Assembly: GCF_021533835.1 (NCBI RefSeq)
Contig: NZ_JAKFYQ010000001.1
Coordinates: 1,212,079 to 1,276,078, forward strand
From: Synechococcus sp. Nb3U1
GTDB lineage: Bacteria > Cyanobacteriota > Cyanobacteriia > Thermostichales > Thermostichaceae
Direction: 5' to 3'
Length of the DNA: 64,000 bases
Shown: piece by piece, positions 1 through 8,649 of the stretch
How the letters are laid out: every line of letters begins with the position of its first letter
How positions within the stretch are numbered: the stretch's first letter is position 1
The notes under the pieces: generated by a model
Seen by the model: only the letters and a program-made list of their open reading frames with translations
Databases searched by the model: none
What the model was told of the DNA's origin: nothing
Translations under genes and position numbers: made by a program

Positions 1-1
1 C

Positions 2-1279
2 TGGTTCCGGATCCCGCCCAAGATCTACTTCAAGCCGGGCTGTTTGCCGGTGGCCCTGCGGGAATTGGAGGGCAAAAAGCGGGCTTTTCTCATCACCGAT
101 AAACCCCTCTTTGATCTGGGCATGTTGCACCTCATCACCCAGGTGTTGGATGAGATCAAGGTGAATTGGGATGTCTATCACGATGTGGAGCCGGATCCCA
201 CCCTCAGCAATGTCAATCGGGGCCTCGAGCAACTGCGCAACTTCCAGCCGGATGTGATCATCGCCGTCGGCGGGGGATCCCCGATGGATGCGGCCAAGGT
301 GATGTGGCTGATGTATGAGCAGCCGCAGGTGGAGTTTGAAGGATTGGCCATGCGATTTATGGATATCCGCAAGCGGGTGTACGAGCTGCCAGCTTTAGGA
401 CAAAAGGCCCAGTTGATTTGCATTCCCACCACCTCCGGCACCGGCTCTGAGGTCACCCCCTTTGCGGTGGTCACCGATGACCGGGTGGGAATTAAGTATC
501 CCCTGGCGGACTACGCCCTCACCCCCAATATGGCCATTGTGGATCCCGACTTAACGCTGAAAATGCCCAGAAAGCTGACGGCCTACGGCGGCATCGATGC
601 CCTCACCCATGCCCTTGAGGCTTATGTATCGGTGATGGCCAGTGATTTCACGGATGGTTTGGCTCTACAAGCCATCAAGCTGTTGCTTACCTATTTGCCC
701 CGTGCTTACGAAAAAGGCGCTGAGGATCCGGAAGCGCGGGAAAAAGTTCACTACGCCGCCACCATAGCCGGGATGGCCTTCGCCAATGCCTTTTTGGGAG
801 TCTGTCACTCCTTGGCCCACAAGCTGGGATCCACCTTCCATGTGCCCCACGGCTTGGCCAATGCTCTGATGATTAGCCATGTGATCCGTTACAACGCCAC
901 CGACGCCCCCTTCAAGCAGGCAATTTTCCCGCAATACCGCTATCCCAACGCCAAGCACCGCTATGCCGAGATCGCCGACCATCTACACCTGGGCGGGGCC
1001 AACGATGACGAAAAGGTGATGCGGCTGATCGATGCTATCGAAGATCTCAAGCAAAAAGTTGGGATCCCGATGACCATTCGAGAAACCCTGAGTGAAACCG
1101 AGCAGGAATTTTACGATCATCTGGAAACTATGGCAGAACAAGCCTTTGACGACCAATGCACCGGAGCCAACCCCCGCTACCCGCTGATTCGGGATATGAA
1201 GGAGTTGTACGTCCTGGCCTATCGGGGCTTTAAGGTGGATGCCGCCCTCTACCATCAGGAGGATCCCGTGTTGGCTTAG
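2..1279 (+). CDS. adhE: Aldehyde-alcohol dehydrogenase AdhE, C-terminal part (5' truncated by window edge)
   Basis: This is the iron-dependent alcohol dehydrogenase half of the bifunctional fermentative enzyme that reduces acetyl-CoA to acetaldehyde and then ethanol. The frame is open from base 2, reading WFRIPPKIYFKPGC, the typical linker that enters the ADH domain of AdhE, so the gene continues off the left edge. A TTG at 44 is internal, not a start. Visible motifs are the NAD-binding GGGSPMDAAK, the PTTSGTGSEVTPF stretch and the metal-binding histidines in THALEAYVS and CHSLAHKLG followed by HVPHGLANA. About 425 of the roughly 880 residues usual for AdhE are present. Dark fermentation to ethanol in a microbial mat would fit; that is inference. 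The next genes on the same strand form a toxin-antitoxin pair. Confidence 0.93.
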   Translation, partial: WFRIPPKIYFKPGCLPVALRELEGKKRAFLITDKPLFDLGMLHLITQVLDEIKVNWDVYHDVEPDPTLSNVNRGLEQLRNFQPDVIIAVGGGSPMDAAKVMWLMYEQPQVEFEGLAMRFMDIRKRVYELPALGQKAQLICIPTTSGTGSEVTPFAVVTDDRVGIKYPLADYALTPNMAIVDPDLTLKMPRKLTAYGGIDALTHALEAYVSVMASDFTDGLALQAIKLLLTYLPRAYEKGAEDPEAREKVHYAATIAGMAFANAFLGVCHSLAHKLGSTFHVPHGLANALMISHVIRYNATDAPFKQAIFPQYRYPNAKHRYAEIADHLHLGGANDDEKVMRLIDAIEDLKQKVGIPMTIRETLSETEQEFYDHLETMAEQAFDDQCTGANPRYPLIRDMKELYVLAYRGFKVDAALYHQEDPVLA

Positions 1280-1376
1280 GGGTTGAAGGCATTAAAAGGG
1301 GAGATTGGGGTCATGCAAATCTAATCCTTTGAGGATACTGATACCCTCTACATTGTTTTCTAAACCCAACTCTCCT

Positions 1377-1673
1377 GTGGAAACCCGCGACTTGGATGAG
1401 AATACTCTGAAAGAAAAAATCTTGTTCTTGGCCCGGCAGCATGGAGCACGATCTATTCGCATGTTTGGAGCTGTAGCTAGGGGGAAAGAAAAATTGGATA
1501 GCGATATCGATTTTCTGGTTAATTTTCCCCCTGGTTATGATCTCTTTTTCCGACGAATTGCTCTTCAGGATTCACTGGCCTAATTGCTAGGAAGATCTGT
1601 TGACCTAATTCCAGAGCATGAGTTAAATCGTCATATTCGAGAACTAGCCCTAAAGGAAGTACTTGAGCTGTGA
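1377..1673 (+). pseudogene. MntA-like nucleotidyltransferase antitoxin interrupted by an in-frame TAA
   Basis: This is a minimal nucleotidyltransferase (MNT) of the HepT-MntA toxin-antitoxin type. In that family MntA silences the HEPN toxin by AMPylating it. The frame shows the MNT core, RMFGAVARG then DSDIDFLV. The usual GS of the GS-X10-DxD motif is GA here. Translation meets TAA at 1581-1583 after the residues QDSLA. The same frame then continues for 29 codons with family-like sequence (LLGRSVDLIPEHELN) to a TGA at 1671-1673 that overlaps the toxin start. The original gene therefore ended at 1673 and one codon has become a stop. The start is uncertain: GTG 1377 is used here, and TTG 1305 or TTG 1395 are possible. 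The region looks richer in A+T than adhE, which suggests acquisition. Confidence 0.8.
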
Positions 1674-2014
1674 AGAAGTCTTGGCATGCCCTTCATATCA
1701 TGGACGCGATTGCCAAAATTTGCTGTATTCAGCTTCGAGGAGATCTCATCCAAGATGAGATTCTCTATGATGTAACTTTGCGAAACCTGCAAACCCTTTC
1801 AGAAGCAACTCAACGCTTGCTACTTGAACTAAAGAGGATTTATGCAAAAATACCTTGGCACAACATTAGTGATTTCCGAAATATTTTAGTTCATAACTAT
1901 CTCGGAGATATTGATCCCCAAATAGTAATGAAAGTAATCGAAAACCATCTTGATCCGTTGGAATCCGTTGTCAAAGCCATGTTGGAAACGGATCCCTCGC
2001 CCCTTAAGGAGTAA
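1670..2014 (+). CDS. HepT-like HEPN-domain toxin (DUF86 family)
   Basis: This 114-residue HEPN protein is the toxin half of a HepT-MntA pair. Family members are RNases whose active site is an R-X4-H motif, extended to RX4HXY where the tyrosine is AMPylated by MntA. Here the motif is RNILVHNY, with R70, H75 and Y77, so the catalytic and target residues are all present. The GTG start at 1670 overlaps the TGA of the antitoxin frame (GTGA), the normal arrangement for a coupled pair. The toxin frame is intact although the partner frame carries a stop codon. HEPN proteins can also be housed in other defence systems, but the adjacent MNT frame makes this assignment firm. Confidence 0.85.
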   Translation: MKKSWHALHIMDAIAKICCIQLRGDLIQDEILYDVTLRNLQTLSEATQRLLLELKRIYAKIPWHNISDFRNILVHNYLGDIDPQIVMKVIENHLDPLESVVKAMLETDPSPLKE

Positions 2015-2018
2015 GGCT

Positions 2019-4733
2019 ATGCTACATTGTCCAGACCCTGTTACCGATATTTGGAAAACCGGATCCCATCCATTGGATCCTATTTTTTCGCCTCGTTCTG
2101 TTGCTGTGACTGGCGCAACGGAGCGGGAGGGAAGTGTGGGTCGAACGGTCTTGTGGAATCTAATCAGTCGTCCTTTTGGGGGTACAGTTTATCCCATCAA
2201 TCCCAAACGACATAATGTTCTAGGGATCCGGGCCTACGATCGGATTCAATCCTTGCCCGAGCCGGTGGATTTGGCGGTAATTGCCATCCCAGCAGCAGGA
2301 GTTCCTGGTGTTGTCCAAGAGTGTGTGGATGCCGGTGTGAAAGGGGCAATTATCCTCTCGGCAGGATTCAAAGAAATTGGCCCAGAAGGGATCCAACTGG
2401 AACATCAAATCAAGCAGATTGCTCACGGTAAATTGCGCTTGATCGGCCCTAACTGTCTGGGGATCCAAAATCCGATAATGGGTTTCAATGCAACATTTGC
2501 CAGTCAAATGGCCCGCCCTGGTAAAGTCGGATTTATCAGCCAAAGTGGGGCTTTGTGTACCTCGATTTTGGATTGGAGTTTACAAGAAAATGTTGGCTTT
2601 AGCGCCTTTATTTCTCTGGGCTCCATGCTGGATGTGGGCTGGGGGGATCTAATTGATTATTTGGGGGATGATCCCCATACCCACAGCATTGTGCTCTACA
2701 TGGAATCGATCGGGGATGCCCGTTCATTTCTCTCGGCGGCTCGTGAGGTGGCTCTGAGCAAACCCATCATCGTGATCAAAGCCGGACGAACTCAGGCGGC
2801 GGCCCAAGCGGCAGCTTCTCACACGGGATCCCTGACCGGCAGCGATGCGGTACTGGATGCGGCCTTCCGCCGCTGCGGTGTATTGCGAGTGGATCACATC
2901 GAGGATCTGTTCGATATGGCGGAGGTGCTGGCCAAACAACCCCGCCCCAAGGGATCCCAGCTCAGCATCATCACCAACGCGGGAGGGCCTGGGGTGCTGG
3001 CCACCGATGCTCTGATTCGCGCCGGCGGAGCCCTAACCCCTTTGGGTTCTACGACGGTGGCGCAGTTGGATCAACTGTTGCCGCCCCATTGGAGCCACGG
3101 CAATCCCATCGATATTCTGGGGGATGCCGAGCCGAAGCGTTTTGCCCAAGCCTTAGACATCGTTTTGCGGGATCGCGAAAGTGACGGCTGCTTGGTGATC
3201 CTCACCCCGCAAGCGATGACGGATCCCACCCGGACGGCGGAGCAGGTGGTACAGGTTTGGCGGCAGAGCGGATCCCAGCGGCCAATTTTAGCCAGTTGGA
3301 TGGGAGGAGCCGAGGTGGATGCAGGTGAGGCCATCCTCAACCAGGCCGGGATCCCTACGTATCGCTATCCCGACCAAGCGGCCCGTGTGTTCGGCCATCT
3401 CTGGCGGTTTAGCTATAGCCTCAAGGCCCTCTACGAAACCCCCACCCTTTCCACTCATGAACAGATCGAGCGAGACAAAGTGGAGCAGCTTTTGCAGCAA
3501 GCGGAGGTGGAGCAACGCACCCTGCTCACGGAAGCCGAATCCAAAGGGATCCTCGCCGCCTACGGGATCCCGGTGGTGCCCACCCTCGTGGCCGACAACT
3601 CTGAAGCTGCCGTGCGGGCGGCCGAAGGTATGGGGTATCCAGTCGTCCTCAAGCTCTACTCCCACACCCTCACCCACAAAACCGATGTAGGCGGCGTTCA
3701 GCTCAACTTGCCGGATGCAGAAGCAGTGCGTCGGGCCTACCAGCAGATTCAAACCAATGTCACCAAAAAAGCAGGGCCGGAGCATTTCCAAGGGGTGACG
3801 GTTCAGCCGATGATCCGTACAGACGGCTATGAGTTGATCTTGGGTAGTAGCCAGGATCCGCAGTTTGGCCCGGTCTTGGTGTTTGGTACCGGCGGCCAAC
3901 TGGTGGAGGTGTTTCAGGATCGAGCGATTGGGCTGCCTCCCCTCAACAGCACCTTGGCCCGCCGCCTGATGGAGAATACCCTCATCCACAAGGCCCTCAA
4001 AGGGGTACGGGGCCGCAAAGCGGTGGATCTAGAGGCCCTGGAACAGCTCTTGGTGCGCTTCAGCCAACTGGTGGCCGAACAGCCCCGTATCAAAGAGATC
4101 GACATCAACCCGCTACTGGCTTCTGCCAACGGGCTGCTGGCTCTGGATGCCCGCATTATTTTGGGATCCGGACAGGATCCCCAGATCCCTTTGGCGATTC
4201 GTCCCTACCCCACCCAATACATCTGGCCCTTCCGGGATGGTATTACCATCCGTCCTATCCGCCCCGAAGATGAGCCGTTGATCATCGCCTTTCATCAGCA
4301 GGTTTCGGATCAAAGTGTCTACTTGCGCTATTTCCATGCTATGAAATACAGCGCCCGGGTGGCCCACGAGCGGCTCACCCGCATCTGTTTTAATGATTAC
4401 GATCGCGAGATCGCTTTGGTGGCTGAAATTCGGGATCCCAGCCCCGCCATCTTAGGGGTCTGTCGCCTCACCCAAAAACACGGCATCCCCGAAGCCGAAT
4501 TCGCTATGTTGGTGGCGGATCCCTATCAGCGGCAGGGCATTGGCACGGAGCTGCTGACTCGCTTGGTAGAGGTGGCTGGCTGGGAGGGGATCCAACGCCT
4601 GACAGGGGAAATTTTGTCGGAGAACGAAGCCATGCGCCGTCTATGTAAACGAATCGGCTTCCAACTGGAACCGGCAGGCGAACCCGGGATCCTCCATGCT
4701 TCCCTGGCACTGACCCCATCCTCCGAGACTTGA
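2019..4733 (+). CDS. Acetate/acyl-CoA ligase (ADP-forming type) fused to a GNAT acetyltransferase
   Basis: The protein is 904 residues long. Its order is a CoA-binding Rossmann domain (about 20-125, with [15 protein letters not shown]), a succinyl-CoA-ligase-like domain (about 150-300), an ATP-grasp domain (about 495-715) and a C-terminal GNAT domain (about 745-895, acetyl-CoA loop YQRQGIG). This is the layout of the Pat/YfiQ protein acetyltransferases. The [11 protein letters not shown] loop keeps His268, the position phosphorylated in active ADP-forming acetyl-CoA synthetases, so ligase activity is possible. The ATG at 2019 is chosen because AAGGAG lies 7 bases upstream; the frame is open further up through the toxin gene, but that is not coding. 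Nearby adhE suggests acetyl-CoA overflow metabolism; alternatively it may regulate enzymes by lysine acetylation. Confidence 0.88.
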   Translation: MLHCPDPVTDIWKTGSHPLDPIFSPRSVAVTGATEREGSVGRTVLWNLISRPFGGTVYPINPKRHNVLGIRAYDRIQSLPEPVDLAVIAIPAAGVPGVVQECVDAGVKGAIILSAGFKEIGPEGIQLEHQIKQIAHGKLRLIGPNCLGIQNPIMGFNATFASQMARPGKVGFISQSGALCTSILDWSLQENVGFSAFISLGSMLDVGWGDLIDYLGDDPHTHSIVLYMESIGDARSFLSAAREVALSKPIIVIKAGRTQAAAQAAASHTGSLTGSDAVLDAAFRRCGVLRVDHIEDLFDMAEVLAKQPRPKGSQLSIITNAGGPGVLATDALIRAGGALTPLGSTTVAQLDQLLPPHWSHGNPIDILGDAEPKRFAQALDIVLRDRESDGCLVILTPQAMTDPTRTAEQVVQVWRQSGSQRPILASWMGGAEVDAGEAILNQAGIPTYRYPDQAARVFGHLWRFSYSLKALYETPTLSTHEQIERDKVEQLLQQAEVEQRTLLTEAESKGILAAYGIPVVPTLVADNSEAAVRAAEGMGYPVVLKLYSHTLTHKTDVGGVQLNLPDAEAVRRAYQQIQTNVTKKAGPEHFQGVTVQPMIRTDGYELILGSSQDPQFGPVLVFGTGGQLVEVFQDRAIGLPPLNSTLARRLMENTLIHKALKGVRGRKAVDLEALEQLLVRFSQLVAEQPRIKEIDINPLLASANGLLALDARIILGSGQDPQIPLAIRPYPTQYIWPFRDGITIRPIRPEDEPLIIAFHQQVSDQSVYLRYFHAMKYSARVAHERLTRICFNDYDREIALVAEIRDPSPAILGVCRLTQKHGIPEAEFAMLVADPYQRQGIGTELLTRLVEVAGWEGIQRLTGEILSENEAMRRLCKRIGFQLEPAGEPGILHASLALTPSSET

Positions 4734-5103
4734 AAAACCAGCCTGTGGCTCTCAATCAGGTGTAGCCTCCACAGCGATTTCTGCCTATCTAAAGCATTTG
4801 CACAGTTGAGTGATGCTAGCACATTGCAAGGCGATGACCCTCCGGGTAGCACGATCAGGAACCGCTGTATTTTGCTGAAGCCTCACCTGCAGGCTCACTC
4901 CCGCAGTAGGATAGGCCCCTTGCCGTTCTCGACAGTGATTTTACACTCCTACCCCAGCACTGCTTCATCAGTTCTTGAACTCAAGGTTAATATTAGGTTA
5001 ATCTGGGAAATCTCTTGGGCAACGCCTAGGTTCTTCAGGTAATCGACTAATCGACTAGCTTCCTGAGGTTAGCTCTGTTGGATTATGGCAGGACACTACA
5101 CCG
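4734..5103. other. Intergenic region, no gene recognised
   Basis: These 370 bases separate the ligase/GNAT gene from the CHAD gene. A 78-codon frame at 4806-5042 has no recognisable content and is not called. The only structured element seen is a pair of AGGTTAAT repeats 11 bases apart at 4984-5002, listed separately. Confidence 0.6.
4984..5002 (-). promoter_or_regulatory. Pho-box-like repeat pair upstream of the CHAD gene
   Basis: Two copies of AGGTTAAT start at 4984 and 4995. On the minus strand they read ATTAACCT, one base from the cyanobacterial Pho-box unit CTTAACCT, and they have its 11-base period. They lie about 100 bases before a polyphosphate-binding CHAD gene. Against the idea, only two units are present, and they point opposite to the gene, unlike the box before pstS. 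Confidence 0.35.
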
Positions 5104-6030
5104 ATGAAGACGATTACCGCTGAGCAGAAGATCTTACTTTCGCCCCCATCCCCACCCACCCTAGGCAGCGAAGCCCATCAACTGCTGAGCCTGCAGTGGC
5201 AACGGTTGCAGAAACACGTCGAACGGGTACTGTCCCACCACCCAGAGGCTGCAGAATCCCTCCATCAAATCCGGGTTGCCCTGCGCCGCATCGGCACTTG
5301 GGTGCAGGTGTTCCAAAGTGCCGTTAAGCTGCCGGCCTCCCTTAAAACCAAACGGCTACAAAAGCTCGCCAGCCTTTTGGGCAAACAACGGGATCTGGAT
5401 GTGTTGATCGAGATCCTGCAAGAACCCTGCTGGAATGGGATCCCGGAAGCGCAACAGGTAGAACTGAAACACCTCATCAAAGAGTTAGCCCGTCGTCAAG
5501 CCAAAGCCCAAGAGCGTTCTCGTCGCGTCTTGAAAGACCCCACCTTTTTGGAGTTCCAAGCCGCCTGCGAACAGTGGCTGAGCTGCCCCCGCTACACTCC
5601 CCAAGCCCAACTCCCCCTAAAGGAAAGCCTGCCCCATTTGCTCACCCCATTGCTGGCCGAGTGGCTCTTACAACCGGGCTGGCGCATCCCCGCTTTTCCC
5701 GAGAAGGGATCCCAGACAAAACAACTGCACAAACTCCGCAAGGCCACCAAACGGCTGCGCTATCAGATGGAGTTTTTCTCAACCTTTTATGGGGAAGCGG
5801 TACAGAACTGGACAGAGACCCTGAAGCAGCTCCAAGAACAACTGGGCCGCTTCAACGATCTGCAGGTTTTGCGAGCGCACCTAGATCCCGACTCCGGCCT
5901 GCAAAGCCCTTTACAAGACCAACAAAGACTGGCCCTCCACGACTGGCCCCAACAGCAGCATCGTTATCTCAGTCCAGATGAGCAGTGGCATCTGTACCAA
6001 AGGCTTCTCATCCCTACCCCAACAGAATGA
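5104..6030 (+). CDS. CHAD domain-containing protein
   Basis: CHAD domains are helical, histidine- and lysine/arginine-rich modules that bind inorganic polyphosphate. This 308-residue protein shows both halves of the CHAD repeat: HQIRVALRRIGTWVQVF followed by KLASLLGKQRDLDVL (about 55-105), and LHKLRKATKRLRYQMEFF followed by EQLGRFNDLQVL (about 208-260). The basic residues that line the polyphosphate channel are present. There is no CYTH domain, so this is a stand-alone CHAD protein. The start is ATG 5104. A Pho-box-like repeat lies upstream, which would fit phosphate-linked expression, but that link is inference. Confidence 0.87.
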   Translation: MKTITAEQKILLSPPSPPTLGSEAHQLLSLQWQRLQKHVERVLSHHPEAAESLHQIRVALRRIGTWVQVFQSAVKLPASLKTKRLQKLASLLGKQRDLDVLIEILQEPCWNGIPEAQQVELKHLIKELARRQAKAQERSRRVLKDPTFLEFQAACEQWLSCPRYTPQAQLPLKESLPHLLTPLLAEWLLQPGWRIPAFPEKGSQTKQLHKLRKATKRLRYQMEFFSTFYGEAVQNWTETLKQLQEQLGRFNDLQVLRAHLDPDSGLQSPLQDQQRLALHDWPQQQHRYLSPDEQWHLYQRLLIPTPTE

Positions 6031-6207
6031 ACTGCTCCCGCGATGTAGCGGGCTAGACAGCAGGGATCCGATCATTTGCGCTGAAGTCCATAGAGGTTGA
6101 GAATACCCCTAAAGCCTGAAACTTTGGGTAGATCCTTAGCGACTTAACCTGGGGACAAATGGGGATCCCTGGCTCTCACAAGTGTTGAATTTGGGATGGG
6201 AAACATC

Positions 6208-7272
6208 ATGAAAAAGTGGATTGCCTCAGTTACGATGCTGCTCTGCTGCCTGCTCACCTTAGCTGGCTTTTGGCCCAAGACTACCTCAGCTCAGGGGCAA
6301 ACCCTCAACCTTTACATTTGGTCAGAATACATCGACCCCGACATCCTCACCGCCTTTGAGGAGGAGACGAACAGTCGAGTAGTGGTGAGCCTGTACGAAT
6401 CCAACGAAGACATGGTGGCCAAGCTACAGGGGGGCGGCGTCAGCCAGTACGACATTGTGGTGCCGACAGACTACATCGTGCCCAACATGCTGGAACTGGG
6501 CCTGTTGCAACCCCTCAATAAAGATCTCATTCCCAACTTCAGCAACCTAGGCGAAAAATTTGTCGGTTTGCCCTTTGATCCGGAAGATACCTACACCGCC
6601 GCCTACCAATGGGGCACCACCGGCATCGGCTACCGCCGAGATCGTCTGCCAGAAGATTTTGAGCGCTCTTGGGGCCTAATTTTTGATCCAGATCAGCAGT
6701 ACGGTCCCTTTATGATGATCGATGAGATGCGCTCCATGATTGGGACTGCCGCCATTTATCTGGGCTTCGATATGAACACCACTGTTCGCTCAGAACTGCA
6801 GCAGGTTCAGCAACTGTTGATTGACACCAAACGCCGCAGCGCCGGACTGATTGGGGGTGTGGGGGGCAAGAATCAACTGGTTTCCGGCACCGCCAATGTA
6901 GCCATGGTTTACAGCGGCGATGCCCTACAAGCTGCCGAAGAAAACCCTGAAATTGGCTACTTTGTTCCGAAGGAGGGGGCCAACATTTGGCTGGATACCC
7001 TGGCGATTCCGGCAAAAGCCCCAAACCCCGAGCTGGCCAACCGCTTCATTAACTTTATTTTGGATGCTGAAGTGGGTGCTCAGCTGAGCAACTACAACCG
7101 CTTTGCCACCCCTAATGCTGCGGCATTACCGATGATTGAACCGGAAGATCTGGAAAACCCCGCCATCTACCCAGATGAAGAGCTTCTGGCCAAGCTCACC
7201 TACTCCAGCGTGTTGTCTGGGGAAGAAATGCGCCTGATCGATGCTCTCTGGACGACGGTAAAAAGCAGCTAA
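6208..7272 (+). CDS. PotD/PotF-like extracellular substrate-binding protein
   Basis: This is the periplasmic binding protein of a polyamine-type (spermidine/putrescine) ABC transporter. It starts with a signal peptide (basic MKKW, hydrophobic MLLCCLLTLAGF, cleavage after about TTSA). The mature part opens with TLNLYIWSEYIDPDIL, the signature beginning of PotD/PotF proteins, followed by YDIVVPTDYIVPNML. About 354 residues is normal for the family. ATG 6208 is preferred over ATG 6196 because it begins directly with the signal peptide and has GGGA upstream. No potABC genes are adjacent, so the permease must be encoded elsewhere. The real ligand cannot be told from sequence. Confidence 0.85.
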   Translation: MKKWIASVTMLLCCLLTLAGFWPKTTSAQGQTLNLYIWSEYIDPDILTAFEEETNSRVVVSLYESNEDMVAKLQGGGVSQYDIVVPTDYIVPNMLELGLLQPLNKDLIPNFSNLGEKFVGLPFDPEDTYTAAYQWGTTGIGYRRDRLPEDFERSWGLIFDPDQQYGPFMMIDEMRSMIGTAAIYLGFDMNTTVRSELQQVQQLLIDTKRRSAGLIGGVGGKNQLVSGTANVAMVYSGDALQAAEENPEIGYFVPKEGANIWLDTLAIPAKAPNPELANRFINFILDAEVGAQLSNYNRFATPNAAALPMIEPEDLENPAIYPDEELLAKLTYSSVLSGEEMRLIDALWTTVKSS

Positions 7273-7446
7273 TCTAGAAATCTAGACAAATCTGCCACCA
7301 AGCAAGGATCCTGCTCAACGGCTGATATGCAGGTGGAAAAAGCTGTCAAGGGGAAACCCAACGGGATCCAGAACACTCTTTTCATGCCAGATGTCAGAAT
7401 CGAGAAGGTTAGAATGCTAAGCGACCTACCCTGAGGATCCTTGGCG

Positions 7447-8145
7447 ATGCTCGATCTGTACGTTTGGCCCACTCCGAATGCCTACAAAATCTCGATCATG
7501 TTGGAGGAGGTGGGGATCCCTTACAACGTCATTCCCGTCAATATCGGCAAAGGGGAGCAGTTCGACCCCGAGTTTCTCAAGATCAGCCCCAACAACAAAA
7601 TGCCCGCCATTGTGGATCCCGATGGGCCGGGTGGCAAGCCCTATTCGCTATTCGAGTCGGGCGCGATTTTGATGTATCTGGCGGAAAAAAGTGGACAACT
7701 GATGCCCACAGAGATGGGATCCCGCTACCGAGTCATCCAGTGGCTGATGTTCCAGATGGGTGGGATAGGGCCGATGATGGGCCAGGCCAACCACTTCCAG
7801 CACTACGCCCCCGAAAAGATCCCCTACGCCATCGATCGCTACGTCAAAGAGACTGGGCGTTTGTTTGGGGTAGTGGAGCAGGTATTGACGGAGTCGGAAT
7901 ATTTAGCGGGTGACTACTCCATCGCCGATATAGCCAGTTTCCCCTGGATGCGCGGCTACGAGCGCCAAGGGCTGAATATCGAGGACTTTCCGCAGGTCAA
8001 ACGCTGGTTAGCAGCAATTGAGGCCCGTCCTGCGGTGCAAAGGGGCTTGCAACTGCTGGCGGAGGTGCGTCGCCCCCCCAATCAAACCATGAGCGACGAC
8101 GAGCGGCAGATCTTATTCGGTGACAAGCAATACCAAAAGCGCTAA
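7447..8145 (+). CDS. Glutathione S-transferase, YfcG/Nu-class-like
   Basis: This is a cytosolic thioredoxin-fold protein of the YfcG/Ure2p-like group, whose members act as glutathione-dependent disulfide reductases. The N-terminal thioredoxin-like half has YVWPTPNAYKISIMLEE (the N-P-N/T region used in place of a catalytic Tyr/Ser), the cis-proline loop NNKMPAIVDPDG and the glutathione-binding LFESGAILMYLAEK. The all-helical C-terminal half includes DYSIADIASFPWMRGYE. At 232 residues it is full length. ATG 7447 is chosen, and TTG 7441 is an alternative. No operon partner is evident. Confidence 0.9.
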   Translation: MLDLYVWPTPNAYKISIMLEEVGIPYNVIPVNIGKGEQFDPEFLKISPNNKMPAIVDPDGPGGKPYSLFESGAILMYLAEKSGQLMPTEMGSRYRVIQWLMFQMGGIGPMMGQANHFQHYAPEKIPYAIDRYVKETGRLFGVVEQVLTESEYLAGDYSIADIASFPWMRGYERQGLNIEDFPQVKRWLAAIEARPAVQRGLQLLAEVRRPPNQTMSDDERQILFGDKQYQKR

Positions 8146-8176
8146 TGTCAAGGGGGCACTACTCTGTTTCAGTCTC

Positions 8177-8194
8177 TTGACATAAAACTTGACA
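8177..8194 (+). promoter_or_regulatory. Repeated CTTGACA elements upstream of the HLIP gene
   Basis: Two TTGACA hexamers, each within CTTGACA, lie at 8177-8182 and 8189-8194, about 55-70 bases before the HLIP start. Either could serve as a -35 box. A convincing -10 box was not seen. The spacing of 12 is not that of a canonical HLR1 (RpaB) site. Confidence 0.3.
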
Positions 8195-8248
8195 CTTTTT
8201 AACACTTGAGCCAAAGTGGAGATGTCACCAACTGATGGAGTTCAGAAC

Positions 8249-8392
8249 ATGGAGAACCAAGAGGCTAAGTTTGGCTTTACCGCCTTCGCCGAAAAGTGGA
8301 ACGGTCGTTTGGCGATGATGGGCTTTGTGATTGGCGTAGCCACTGAATTGCTGACTGGCCAAGGGATCCTCTCCCAGATCGGCCTGCTGTGA
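8249..8392 (+). CDS. High-light-inducible protein (one-helix Hlip/SCP)
   Basis: This 47-residue protein belongs to the chlorophyll a/b-binding-like one-helix family, which binds chlorophyll and carotenoid in thylakoids during photosystem II assembly and stress. The diagnostic motif EKWNGRLAMMGF is followed by one membrane helix (VIGVATELLTG). Glu and Arg of this motif bind chlorophyll in the family. ATG 8249 is set by GGAG at 8237-8240; the nearby ATG 8235 is out of frame. The gene stands alone between the GST gene and a large sensor kinase on the other strand. Confidence 0.93.
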   Translation: MENQEAKFGFTAFAEKWNGRLAMMGFVIGVATELLTGQGILSQIGLL

Positions 8393-8649
8393 TTCCCAGT
8401 TTGCGGACTTCTTCTGTAGATACTCTCTGTAGAAGATAGGTTTGTACCCTCTGGGTCAAGCCCAAGTTGCTTAGCGACTGACTACTTCGAAACCTGTACC
8501 CAGGAGCTGGGTTTGAGGTGGGGCTGCGCAAAACGCTCCTCTCGGCCCAGTTTTTTGTGAGATTCTTGATGAGATTGATGAGATACGCAATGACTTGAAA
8601 GGATGCTCTGTTGGGTGGGGTTGAAATTCGACGTTGGTTTGATGTGGGT

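Noticed and set aside
3288-3989. A 233-codon minus-strand frame inside the ligase/GNAT gene
   Set aside because: It is a shadow of the real coding frame, with no recognisable domain.
6143-6150. A single CTTAACCT upstream of the PotD-like gene
   Set aside because: No second unit lies 11 or 22 bases away, so it does not form a Pho box.
8393-8649. Possible tRNA suggested by TTCGAA near 8487
   Set aside because: No acceptor stem, anticodon arm or D-arm could be formed around it. No tRNA was found elsewhere in the gaps.
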